22,089 nt of DNA from JBDSTZ01 sp039927975 (GTDB lineage: Bacteria; Pseudomonadota; Gammaproteobacteria; Burkholderiales; Burkholderiaceae_D): contig JBDSTZ010000148.1 in assembly GCA_039927975.1 (NCBI GenBank), positions 1 to 22,089 on the forward strand, written 5' to 3'. The notes beneath the pieces were generated by a model, which ran no database searches, was not told the DNA's origin, and was given only the letters and a program-made list of their open reading frames with translations. Position 1 is the first letter of the stretch, and each line of letters starts with the position of its first letter. Of this stretch, positions 1 through 6,792 are shown piece by piece. The position numbers and the translations under genes are program-made.

Positions 1-618
1 TTCCCACACCGAGATATTGAGCGCGCCGGCATCGACCTTGCCGCCAGCGACAGCCGCCACCGTGGCGTCATGCGCGCCGGAGAAGGCGATGCGTTTCAGG
101 TCGGAGTCCGGATCGATTTTGGCCGCCAGCAGATAAGAGCGCGGCATCAGGTGGCCGGAGGTCGACGATTCGGAACCGAACGAGAAGGTCTTGCCTTTCA
201 AGTCTTCGAGCTTGTTGATGTCCTTCGAGGTGGTGACGAACACCGAGCGGAATTTTTCATCTTCGACGCGCTGGACCAGCGGCGTGACCTGGCCCTTGCT
301 GCGCACATTGGCCTGCACAAAGGTGAAGCCGCCGAACCAGACCATGTCGATCTTCTTGTTGATCAAGCCCTCGACCGAGGCCGCGTAGTCGGTCACCGGA
401 GTGAACTCGACTTTCAAGCCGGTAGCCTTGCCCAGGTATTCGCCGAGCGGCTTGAACTTGCGTTGCAGTTCGGTGGGCGCCTCGTCCGGAATGGCCGACA
501 CGCGCAGCACGCCGGGCGTGTTCTGCGCCGCAACCTGGGCGCTGGCGAACAGCAGGGCGCTGCCAAGCGCGGCGGCGAGCAGGGGAAGAAGGGAACGCGA
601 GGCGCGGAATGGGGACAT
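1..618 (-). CDS. PhnD-like ABC transporter substrate-binding protein, putative selenate type (partial)
   Basis: Periplasmic binding protein of an ABC importer. About 206 N-terminal codons are visible and the C-terminus lies beyond the left edge. The first ~32 residues form a Sec signal peptide (basic start, Leu/Ala-rich core, AxA-type end at SAQVAAQ). The mature part carries LRVSAIPDEAPTELQRKF, then TPVTDYAASVEGL and DMVWFGGFTFVQA. These are typical of the phosphonate-binding (PhnD) fold and, from memory, of the subgroup annotated as putative selenate ABC transporter binding proteins, often found near selD. Selenate as ligand is inference; phosphonate or another oxyanion is possible. The ATG at 618 was chosen because it gives a complete signal peptide; no strong ribosome site is visible. 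It diverges from egtD across a 163-base spacer. The selD/senAB genes about 11 kb away strengthen the selenium reading. Confidence 0.7.
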   Translation of the reverse strand, partial: MSPFRASRSLLPLLAAALGSALLFASAQVAAQNTPGVLRVSAIPDEAPTELQRKFKPLGEYLGKATGLKVEFTPVTDYAASVEGLINKKIDMVWFGGFTFVQANVRSKGQVTPLVQRVEDEKFRSVFVTTSKDINKLEDLKGKTFSFGSESSTSGHLMPRSYLLAAKIDPDSDLKRIAFSGAHDATVAAVAGGKVDAGALNISVWE

Positions 619-781
619 GGTGGCTTTCTGGTGATGGAGGAATGAGTGGGTCGGCGCATGACCCGGCGCGGCGGCACGCTTGAAAGCGGCATGCACGCGG
701 GCCGGGGGCATATTCAGCTATGATAACAAAAATACAGCGTCTGTTTTCTAGTCTCTTTTCTGGTCTTTTTCTACTATCGCC
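619..781. promoter_or_regulatory. Divergent intergenic region between binding-protein gene and egtD
   Basis: This 163-base spacer separates two divergent starts. The half next to egtD (about 715-780) is much richer in A and T than its surroundings, with a TATGAT at 719-724 and a TACTAT at 772-777 that could be -10 boxes on the plus strand. Neither has a convincing -35 box at the right distance, so the exact promoters are not resolved. Promoters for both directions must lie here or inside the adjoining genes. Confidence 0.3.
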
Positions 782-1786
782 ATGCCCGGTTGCGGCGCGG
801 CGACACGAATGATAGCGCCTATGCCCAACTCTTGCCCGCCAGATGCCCGCCGCGCCCCCGCCGATGCCGAACGTGTCGCCGAACTGGTGGCCGGATTGTC
901 GGCGCGCGAGGCCGCCATCTCGCCCAAGTTTTTCTACGACGCGCTCGGCTCCACACTGTTCGAGGCCATCTGCGAGCTGCCCGAATATTACCCAACCCGC
1001 ACCGAGGCGTCCATTTTCGCGCGCCACGGCGGCGAAATGGCGCGCGCCATCGGCGCCGGGCGCACCCTGATCGACCTGGGCGCCGGCAATTGCGCCAAGG
1101 CGGCGGCGCTGTTTCCCTTGCTGCATCCGGCCCAGTACGTGGCGGTCGACATCTCCGCCGATTTCCTGCGCGAGGCGATCGAGCGCTTGCAGCAGCGCTT
1201 CTCGCATATTGAAATGACCGGCCTGGGGTTCGACTTTTCGCGCTCGTTTGAGCTGCCTGGCGAAGTTAGTCCCGAACGGCGACTGTTCTTCTACCCCGGC
1301 TCGTCGATTGGCAACTTCACCCCCGACGAGGCATGCGACTTTCTCAAGCGCCTGCGCGCCCAATGCGGGCTCGACGGCGGTGTGCTGATCGGCGTCGACC
1401 TGGTCAAGGACCACACCGTGCTCGACGCCGCCTACGACGACGGCCTCGGCGTCACGGCCGCCTTCAACCTGAACGTGCTGCGCAATGTGAATCGGCTGAT
1501 CGGCGCCGATTTCGATGTGCGCCAGTGGCGCCACCGCGGGTTTTACGCCGCCGAACAGAGCCGCATCGAAATGCACCTGGAGGCGCGCGAGGCGCTCACC
1601 GTCAACTGGGAGGGCGGCAGCCGGCGCTTTGCCAAAGGCGAGCGCATTCACACCGAAAACAGCTACAAGTACCGCCGCAGCGCCGCCTGCGGCCTGCTCG
1701 AACAGGCCGGCTTCCAGGTGGCCAGCGTGTGGACCGATCCGCAGGAATGGTTCGCCGTGATCCACGCACGCGCGATCGGCGCCTGA
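782..1786 (+). CDS. egtD: L-histidine N(alpha)-methyltransferase EgtD
   Basis: Methylates the alpha-amino group of histidine three times with S-adenosylmethionine to give hercynine, the precursor of ergothioneine and selenoneine; cytoplasmic. The 334-residue product has the family layout: an N-terminal block with SPKFFYDALGSTLFEAI and LPEYYPTRTEA, the SAM-binding loop LIDLGAGNCAKAAAL at about residues 97-111, then YPGSSIGNF, NLNVLRNVNRLIGA and a C-terminal region ending WTDPQEWFAVIHA. Length fits the family (about 320-330). The start is uncertain: in-frame ATGs at 782, 809 and 821 all lack a good ribosome site, and the first ~13 residues are not typical, so 821 may be the real start. It is followed after 1 base by egtB and is evidently the first gene of an egtD-egtB-yihY operon. 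Its hercynine can feed both EgtB and SenA encoded here. Confidence 0.93.
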   Translation: MPGCGAATRMIAPMPNSCPPDARRAPADAERVAELVAGLSAREAAISPKFFYDALGSTLFEAICELPEYYPTRTEASIFARHGGEMARAIGAGRTLIDLGAGNCAKAAALFPLLHPAQYVAVDISADFLREAIERLQQRFSHIEMTGLGFDFSRSFELPGEVSPERRLFFYPGSSIGNFTPDEACDFLKRLRAQCGLDGGVLIGVDLVKDHTVLDAAYDDGLGVTAAFNLNVLRNVNRLIGADFDVRQWRHRGFYAAEQSRIEMHLEAREALTVNWEGGSRRFAKGERIHTENSYKYRRSAACGLLEQAGFQVASVWTDPQEWFAVIHARAIGA

Positions 1787-1787
1787 G

Positions 1788-3017
1788 ATGGGCGCCGGCG
1801 ACGCCCTGGCCGCGCGGCTGATGTATTCCGAGGTGCGCAAGCGCACCCTGATGCTGGCCGAGCCGCTGTCTGACGAAGACTGCGGCGCCCAGTCGATGCC
1901 CGACGCCAGCCCGGTCAAGTGGCACCTGGCGCACACCACCTGGTTTTTCGAGACCTTCATCCTGGAACGCTTCGAGGCCGGCTTCGCACCCTTCCACGCG
2001 GCGTTCCGGGTGCTGTTCAACTCCTATTACAACGGCATCGGCGCGCGCCACCCGCGCGCCAGCCGAGGGCTGCTGACGCGCCCGGCCATGCACGAGGTGC
2101 GCGCCTACCGGCAAAACGTGGATGCGCGCATGGCGCGCCTGATCGCGGCGCGCGGCGACGACGGCCAACTGGCTGATCTGGTCGAGCTCGGTCTGCAGCA
2201 CGAGCAGCAGCACCAGGAACTCATGCTTACCGACGTCAAGCACCTGCTAGCGCAGAACCTGCTGTATCCGGCCTACACCACGGCGCCGCTGGCGCGCGCG
2301 CAGCAGCCGGCGCCGCTGCACTGGGTCGGCTTCGACGGCGGCTTGACGCGGCTCGGCCACGCCGGCGCCGGATTTTGCTTTGACAATGAACTGCCGCGCC
2401 ACCAGCATTACGTGGCGCCGTTCGAGCTGGCCTCGCGCCTGGTGACGAATGGCGAATTCCTCGGTTTCATCGAGGCGGGCGCCTACCGCGATCCGACCTT
2501 GTGGCTGGCCGAGGGCTGGGACTGGATAGGCGCCAAGGGCATCGCCTACCCGATGTACTGGCAGCGCGACGACGACGGCCGGTGGTGGGAATTCACCCTG
2601 CACGGCTTGCAGCGGCTCGACCTGGCGCGCCCGCTGACGCATGTCTCTTTATATGAAGCCGACGCCTACGCGCGCTGGTGCGGCGCGCGCCTGCCGACCG
2701 AGGCCGAGTGGGAGTACGCGGCGGCCGGCGCGGCCGTCGACACCGGCTGGCTGCATCCGGCCTCCACCGACGAGGACACGCTGAGTCAAATGTTCGGCCA
2801 CTGCTGGCAGTGGACCAGCAGCAGTTACGCGCCGTATCCCGGCTACACCAGCGAGGCGGGCGCGCTTGGCGAATACAATGGAAAATTCATGCTCAACCAG
2901 TACGTGCTGCGCGGCTCCTCCTGCGCCACCCCGCCCGGTCACGCGCGCGCGGCCTACCGCAATTTCTTTCCCGCCGGCGCGTGCTGGCAATTCACCGGCA
3001 TCAGGCTGGCCCGATGA
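1788..3017 (+). CDS. egtB: Ergothioneine biosynthesis sulfoxide synthase EgtB
   Basis: Non-heme iron enzyme that uses O2 to couple a thiol (gamma-glutamylcysteine or cysteine) to the imidazole of hercynine; cytoplasmic. 409 residues. An N-terminal DinB-like domain supplies the likely iron ligands His49 (WHLAHTTWFFE) and His138/His142 (LQHEQQHQELML). The C-terminal formylglycine-generating-enzyme-type domain starts near residue 180 and carries the signature RLPTEAEWEYAA, then VLRGSSCATP and a terminal FTGIRLAR. The ATG at 1788 lies 1 base after the egtD stop; an alternative is ATG 1821 (MYSEVRKRT). The stop overlaps the yihY start as ATGA, implying translational coupling. No EgtC (amidohydrolase) or EgtE (C-S lyase) is in the window, so either cysteine is used directly or the other steps lie elsewhere. 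It is clearly distinct from the EgtB homologue at 13931-15151, which fits SenA better. Confidence 0.92.
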   Translation: MGAGDALAARLMYSEVRKRTLMLAEPLSDEDCGAQSMPDASPVKWHLAHTTWFFETFILERFEAGFAPFHAAFRVLFNSYYNGIGARHPRASRGLLTRPAMHEVRAYRQNVDARMARLIAARGDDGQLADLVELGLQHEQQHQELMLTDVKHLLAQNLLYPAYTTAPLARAQQPAPLHWVGFDGGLTRLGHAGAGFCFDNELPRHQHYVAPFELASRLVTNGEFLGFIEAGAYRDPTLWLAEGWDWIGAKGIAYPMYWQRDDDGRWWEFTLHGLQRLDLARPLTHVSLYEADAYARWCGARLPTEAEWEYAAAGAAVDTGWLHPASTDEDTLSQMFGHCWQWTSSSYAPYPGYTSEAGALGEYNGKFMLNQYVLRGSSCATPPGHARAAYRNFFPAGACWQFTGIRLAR

Positions 3018-3946
3018 AGGCGCTGCACCTGCCCGAAGTACACCTGCTGAACCGGCGCGCCAATGCCTACATCCTGGCGCATCCGCTCGAATTCGCCCTG
3101 CGCGTGCTGAAAGCGTTTCGCGCCAACCAGGGCTTGCTGCTGGCTGGCGCCGTGGCGTATTACGCGCTGCTGTCGATCGTGCCTTTCCTGATGCTGGTGG
3201 TGGTGGTGCTGTCGCACTTCATCGACCAGAGCGAATTGCTGCACACGCTGCAGCGCTACCTCGAATGGCTGGTGCCGGGGCAGTCCAAGTCGATCACCGC
3301 CGAGGTCGCGCATTTTCTCGAGAACCGCGACCTGATCACCTGGGTGTTGGGCGGCACCATGCTGTTTTTCAGTTCGCTCGCCTTTACCGTGCTGGAAAAC
3401 GCCATGTGCGTGATCTTCATCCACCGGGTGGCGGTGCGGCGGCGGCATTTCCTGGTGTCGGCGGTGCTGCCGTATTGCTATATCGTCGCGCTGGGGGCCG
3501 GCGTCATGCTCGTCACGCTGGTGTCGGGCACGCTGCAAGTGATGGGGCAGGAGAGTGTGCTGTTTCTCGGCTACCGCTGGTCGCTGGGCGGGGTGTCGGG
3601 CGTGCTGCTCTACATGCTTGGTCTGGCCGGCGAAATCCTCGTGCTCAGTTCAATCTACCTGGTGATGCCGGTGGGGCGGCTATCGCTGTCGCACGCGCTG
3701 ATCGGCGGGGTGACGGCGGCGCTGCTGTGGGAAGTGGCGCGCCACGTGCTGGTCTGGTATTTCTCGACCCTGTCGCAAGTGAACATCGTGTACGGCTCGA
3801 TGACGACCTCGATCGTGGTGATGTTCAGCCTGGAGATCGGCGCCACCTTGCTGCTGGTGGGGGCGCAGGTGATTTCCGAATACGAGCGGGTGGGGCGCGG
3901 CGATGATCAGCCGCCGCAGCCACTGGTGACGCGGCCGGCGCAGTGA
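3014..3946 (+). CDS. YihY/BrkB family inner-membrane protein
   Basis: 310-residue polytopic membrane protein of the YihY/virulence factor BrkB family; no molecular function is firmly established for the family. The sequence shows the family features: an N-terminal amphipathic region, then AGAVAYYALLSIVPFLMLVVVVL as the first membrane helix with its YYALLSIVPF motif, about five further hydrophobic helices, and the late block VYGSMTTSIVVMFSLEIGA before a short hydrophilic tail. The ATG at 3014 overlaps the egtB stop by four bases, so it belongs to the egt operon by position. Whether it takes part in ergothioneine biology, for example in transport, is unknown; co-transcription alone does not show it. 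No terminator hairpin is seen directly after it. Confidence 0.88.
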   Translation: MKALHLPEVHLLNRRANAYILAHPLEFALRVLKAFRANQGLLLAGAVAYYALLSIVPFLMLVVVVLSHFIDQSELLHTLQRYLEWLVPGQSKSITAEVAHFLENRDLITWVLGGTMLFFSSLAFTVLENAMCVIFIHRVAVRRRHFLVSAVLPYCYIVALGAGVMLVTLVSGTLQVMGQESVLFLGYRWSLGGVSGVLLYMLGLAGEILVLSSIYLVMPVGRLSLSHALIGGVTAALLWEVARHVLVWYFSTLSQVNIVYGSMTTSIVVMFSLEIGATLLLVGAQVISEYERVGRGDDQPPQPLVTRPAQ

Positions 3947-3969
3947 TCGGGGCGGCGGCGAAATAAGAT

Positions 3970-3998
3970 TTGTGCGCTGCACAAAACCCTGCTATACT
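3970..3998 (+). promoter_or_regulatory. Sigma-70-type promoter of candidate ncRNA
   Basis: A -35 box TTGTGC (3970-3975) and a -10 box TATACT (3993-3998) are separated by exactly 17 bases. Transcription would begin near 4005. No clear open reading frame follows directly, while a terminator lies about 200 bases downstream. Confidence 0.55.
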
Positions 3999-4004
3999 GC
4001 GTTC

Positions 4005-4231
4005 TGTGGTTGAGGTTCTTACGAATCCCACCGCACTCCAGGGCCTGCCCCGCGACGCCAGCACGTGTAATGCTGAGGTCGTAGACGGTGGCAAAGCGCT
4101 GGATTTGTAATTCCGGATACGTTGGTCGATTTACATATCACCGCACCACGCAGATAGCATGGGCGCCTGAGACACGATTAAAGCATTGGTAATACATTGA
4201 AATGGAGCTCGCCGATGGCGGGCTTTTTTTT
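4005..4231 (+). ncRNA. Candidate structured non-coding RNA, unknown family
   Basis: About 225 bases framed by a good promoter and a strong intrinsic terminator. No plausible reading frame fills it. Pairings seen by eye: a 5' hairpin GTGG (4006-4009)/CCAC (4028-4031) with an inner stem GGTTC/GAATC around loop TTAC; a perfect 5-bp hairpin CAGCA (4059-4063)/TGCTG (4071-4075) with a 7-base loop CGTGTAA; a long-range stem CCACCG (4028-4033)/CGGTGG (4086-4091) that excludes the 5' hairpin; and a GATACGT/ACATATC stem near 4117-4140. I do not recognise a known family: 6S RNA, SRP RNA, RNase P, tmRNA and common riboswitches did not fit by eye. It could be a trans-acting sRNA or an attenuated leader with alternative folds. 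The ORF at 4202 and the curli operon at 4544 lie downstream. Confidence 0.5.
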
Positions 4232-4327
4232 GGCCCGGATATTCGCGACGAATACCCGGACAACGACGAGACGATCGCGCCGGAAGCGCTCGTCAAGATT
4301 GCCGACTGGATCGCCGCGAGGAAGTGA
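4202..4327 (+). CDS. Small ORF or gene remnant, unknown function (41 aa)
   Basis: An ATG-started frame of 41 codons whose translation looks protein-like in its second half (acidic DEYPDNDETIAPEALVKI, ending ADWIAARK) with GC-rich third positions, as in neighbouring genes. It has no ribosome site, and its first codons coincide with the terminator hairpin and T-run of the ncRNA candidate, which read as ELADGGLFFG. It may therefore be the tail of a gene whose 5' part was replaced, or a chance frame. I recognise no family. Confidence 0.3.
   Translation: MELADGGLFFGPDIRDEYPDNDETIAPEALVKIADWIAARK
4206..4231 (+). terminator. Rho-independent terminator of the ncRNA candidate
   Basis: Stem AGCTCGCC (4206-4213) pairs with GGCGGGCT (4217-4224) around loop GAT, with one G-U pair, followed directly by an unbroken run of eight T (4224-4231). 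Confidence 0.75.
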
Positions 4328-4543
4328 TCGGTGCGCCGGCCGCGCGATCTCAAGGCGACACGCCGGTCGCCTTCACCCCGGCAATGCGCGCCACCGCCAT
4401 CGCCGTGTAACTTTCCGCACCTGTTCCCTCCGCTCCCGCAAGCCGCATCAGGCCTGACGATCCTCAATCGCAGAGGCCGCCACCTCCCTACATTCGATTC
4501 ACGAACTTGTTTTCTTTATAACCCGCGCGCATTAGTTGCCTCC
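4328..4543. other. Non-coding spacer before the curli operon
   Basis: About 215 bases without a supported gene. It contains a 6-bp inverted repeat GGCGAC/GTCGCC near 4353-4370 and an AT-rich patch TTTCTTTATAAC (4511-4522) just upstream of csgE whose TATAAC (4517-4522) could be a -10 box; no good -35 box pairs with it. The promoter of the curli operon probably lies here. Confidence 0.3.
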
Positions 4544-4970
4544 ATGCCCAGCACAGCCCGCAGCATCCTGGTATCGCTCCTGTCGATCGTGTGCGCATTC
4601 CCCGCCCGCGCCGAGCCGGAACAGGCCGCCATGCCTGAGACGCACATAGAGGCATTGGGCATCGTCACCAATCAAGCCGTGACGGTCGCGGGCCATGAAT
4701 TCTGCAACCACTTCATCGCCGAGTGGCGCGACAAACCCGGCAGCGAACGCTACACGCTCGCCATCCGCGAACGTCCGTCGGCCCGCTGGGGCAGCCTGAT
4801 CTGGGTCGATTTCGGCCAGCAGCGGCTGCTGCAGCTACAACTGCCGCCGGCGCGCCCGCCTGAAGGCGCTCGCGGAGAGCGCGGCCGAAAACGCCTATCA
4901 GTCCATCCGCGACATCGAACGCCAGCGCCTGCTCGTCAGCGACGTCGACCTTGCACCCGACGAATTCTGA
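4544..4970 (+). pseudogene. csgE: Curli assembly protein CsgE, frameshifted
   Basis: CsgE is the periplasmic adaptor that caps the CsgG pore and directs curli subunits to it. The frame from ATG 4544 gives a signal peptide (MPSTARSILVSLLS, cleavage near AFPARA) and then clear CsgE sequence: EALGIVTNQAVTVAGHEFC, WRDKPGSERYTLAIRERPSA and RWGSLIWVDFGQQR, up to LPPAR near 4855. From there the CsgE-like continuation (LKALAESAAENAYQSI, then RQRLLVSDVDLAPDEF, stop 4968-4970) lies one base forward. Removing one C from the CCC at 4855-4857 restores a single frame of about 141 residues. It is either a true +1 insertion that breaks the gene or a base-call error. As given, the product would run on in the wrong frame to 4981, overlapping the ribosome site of csgF. 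Confidence 0.82.
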
Positions 4971-4991
4971 TCCTGTCCTGAAGGAGTGAAC

Positions 4992-5417
4992 ATGTCCCAT
5001 CGACGATCCCGCAATGTGGTCTGCGGCCTGGTACTCGCGAGCGGCTTTACCCATGCGACCGAGCTGGTCTACGTACCCGTTAATCCGAACTTCGGCGGCT
5101 CGCCAAATAACGCCCCCGGACTGCTGGCGATCGGCTCGGCGACCAACAAGCACGGCCTCCAGTCCGGCCTCGGCGGCTCGTCGCTGAATCAGACGCCGCT
5201 GCAGCAGTTCAACCAGACGCTCGAGCGCATGGTGCTGAGCCAGCTCGCCTCGGCCGCCACCTCCAAGCTGATGGGCCAGAACGGCAAGCTCGTTCCTGGC
5301 ACCTTCACGACCGAAAATTTCATCATCACCGTGACCGACCTCGGTGGCGGCATCCTGCGGGTGACCACCACCGAAAAGGCCACCGGTGTCGTGACTTCCT
5401 TCGAGGTGGGACAATGA
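4992..5417 (+). CDS. csgF: Curli assembly protein CsgF
   Basis: CsgF binds the CsgG secretion pore at the outer membrane and positions the CsgB nucleator at the cell surface. The 141-residue product has a short signal peptide and then the family hallmark ELVYVPVNPNFGGSPNNA directly after the cleavage region, the stretch that inserts into the CsgG channel in the E. coli protein. It continues with TPLQQFNQTLERMVLSQLAS and a C-terminal beta-rich part ending VTSFEVGQ. The ATG at 4992 follows an AAGGAG site (4981-4986) at good spacing, favouring it over the GTG at 4986. Its stop overlaps the csgG start (ATGA), indicating coupled translation. Confidence 0.93.
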   Translation: MSHRRSRNVVCGLVLASGFTHATELVYVPVNPNFGGSPNNAPGLLAIGSATNKHGLQSGLGGSSLNQTPLQQFNQTLERMVLSQLASAATSKLMGQNGKLVPGTFTTENFIITVTDLGGGILRVTTTEKATGVVTSFEVGQ

Positions 5418-6328
5418 GCGCCCGGCTTCTGTTCCCGCTGGCCGCCCTGCTGCTTGCGGGCGGCTGCGCCCATGTTCCGAGCGCGGTGCGTGACAATGCC
5501 CAGCTCACGCCCGACACCGCCATCACCCGCGACCTGCTGGCGCTGCCGCCGCCAAAGGGCAAAATCGCGGTGGCCGTGTACGGCATCCGCGACCAGACCG
5601 GCCAGTACAAGCCGGCGCCTGACAGCTCGTTTTCCACCGCGGTGACGCAGGGCGCCTCATCAATGCTGATCCGGGCCCTCCAGGACTCGGGCTGGTTCGT
5701 CCCGGTCGAGCGCGAGAATCTGCAGAACCGGCTCACCGAACGCAAGATCGTGCGCGCGCTCGAGATGCCGCAGCCGGCCGGCGCGCCGGCGATACAAATG
5801 CCGGCGCTGCTGGCGGCGTCGGTGCTGATCGAGGGCGGCATCGTCGCCTTCGAGAGCAACGTTCGCACCGGCGGCGTGGGCGCGCGCTTTCTCGGCATCG
5901 GCCTGTCCAGCCATTACCGGGTCGACCAGGTGACGGTCAAGCTGCGCACGGTCGATATCCGCGGCGGCGAGATCTTGCAGAGCATCTCGACCACCAAGAC
6001 TATCTACTCGTACGAGCTGCACCCCAGCGTCTTTAAATTCGTCAATGTCAAGGACCTGGCGGAATTCGAAGCGGGGACCACGCGCAACGAACCAACGCAA
6101 TTGTGCGTCAACGAGGCGATCGAGGCGGCGGTCACCCACCTGGTCGCGCAGGGCGTCAAGGCCGGCAACTGGACGCTGCAGGACCGGGCCGACCTGTCCA
6201 ATCCGGTGCTGCGACGCTACCTGGGACAGGCGCAGGACCATCGGCCCGCCATGCGCGCGCCCACTGCCGGCGATGATGTGAGTGCCGGCGGCAGCGTCGT
6301 CGCTGCCGGCGCGGGGAGTGCGCAATGA
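5414..6328 (+). CDS. csgG: Curli secretion channel lipoprotein CsgG
   Basis: Outer-membrane lipoprotein that assembles into the oligomeric pore through which curli subunits leave the cell. 304 residues, slightly longer than the E. coli protein (277). The start shows a lipoprotein signal with lipobox LAGGC, acylated Cys18. Family blocks follow: LLALPPPKGKIAVAVYGIRD with DQTGQYKP, SSMLIRALQDSGWFVPVERE, RTGGVGARFLGIGLS and TTKTIYSYELHPSVFKFV, the last two in the region forming the transmembrane barrel of the family. The final ~35 residues (after RRYLGQAQD) are a low-complexity Ala/Gly extension not typical of CsgG. It overlaps csgF and the csgB-like gene by four bases each. Confidence 0.95.
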   Translation: MSARLLFPLAALLLAGGCAHVPSAVRDNAQLTPDTAITRDLLALPPPKGKIAVAVYGIRDQTGQYKPAPDSSFSTAVTQGASSMLIRALQDSGWFVPVERENLQNRLTERKIVRALEMPQPAGAPAIQMPALLAASVLIEGGIVAFESNVRTGGVGARFLGIGLSSHYRVDQVTVKLRTVDIRGGEILQSISTTKTIYSYELHPSVFKFVNVKDLAEFEAGTTRNEPTQLCVNEAIEAAVTHLVAQGVKAGNWTLQDRADLSNPVLRRYLGQAQDHRPAMRAPTAGDDVSAGGSVVAAGAGSAQ

Positions 6329-6741
6329 ACGCCTGTCGTGGACTGCTGGCCGCATGCGCTCTGCTGGCGGGGGCCTGCGCCGGCGCGGGCGATCTGGCTT
6401 CGTCCGAACTGGCCGCGCCAGCCCTGTCGAAGCCGGCCAACGATACCGCGACGCGCGTGGTCGTGGGTTTGGCCAGCCAGCAAATCCAGATAACGGGGTC
6501 GCAGGCCGGAACGGTCAACAGCGCCAGGGTGCTGCAGGGCGGACTGGAGAACCAGGCCTTCGTGCAGCAACTGGGCCAGCAGAACGAGGCGAAGATCGTG
6601 CAGTCTGGCCTGCGCAACCGCGCCGACATCGAACAGCATGGCGTGCTCAATAGCGCACGCATCGAGCAGCACGGCCAGCAAGGCGCGGCGCGCATCACCC
6701 AATACGGCAACGGCAAGACTGCAAGCCTTATCCAGCATTAA
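6325..6741 (+). CDS. csgB: CsgB-like minor curlin (nucleator)
   Basis: Probable surface-anchored curlin that nucleates fibre growth. 138 residues: a signal sequence ending near LLAGACAGAG, a linker of about 30 residues, then about five curlin repeats with the Gln-x-Gly-x2-Asn pattern (for example VQQLGQQNEAKIVQ, VQSGLRNRADIEQ and ITQYGNGKTASLIQ). The identity as CsgB rather than CsgA rests on position directly after csgG, few repeats and many charged residues (Arg, Glu, Lys) in the repeats, as in nucleators; this is inference. The sequence AGAC could act as a weak lipobox, but its -3 residue is not ideal. Its ATG overlaps the csgG stop, and a terminator-like hairpin follows its stop. Confidence 0.8.
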   Translation: MNACRGLLAACALLAGACAGAGDLASSELAAPALSKPANDTATRVVVGLASQQIQITGSQAGTVNSARVLQGGLENQAFVQQLGQQNEAKIVQSGLRNRADIEQHGVLNSARIEQHGQQGAARITQYGNGKTASLIQH

Positions 6742-6775
6742 GGGCGCTGGGTGAGCGTTCACCATGCCCTTTTTT
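6740..6775 (+). terminator. Intrinsic terminator or attenuator between csgB- and csgA-like genes
   Basis: Outer stem AAGGGC (6740-6745)/GCCCTT (6766-6771) and inner stem GGTGA (6750-6754)/TCACC (6759-6763) with loop GCGT, followed by six T (6770-6775). It begins at the csgB-like stop and ends before the csgA-like ribosome site, so it would reduce or reset transcription into the major subunit gene. Confidence 0.65.
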
Positions 6776-6792
6776 ACTTCGAGGAGTCATCC

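Noticed and set aside
257..2020. Long minus-strand open frame of 587 codons
   Set aside because: It runs antisense to egtD and the start of egtB and out of frame with the binding-protein gene; its translation is Arg/Ala/Gly-rich, as expected for antisense of GC-rich genes.
4055..4150. tRNA-Thr-like pieces (loop with TGTAA, GGTCGTAG, and CACCGCACCA)
   Set aside because: The pieces resemble a threonine tRNA, but no cloverleaf can be built: position 33 is not U in the first loop and no T-arm pairs.
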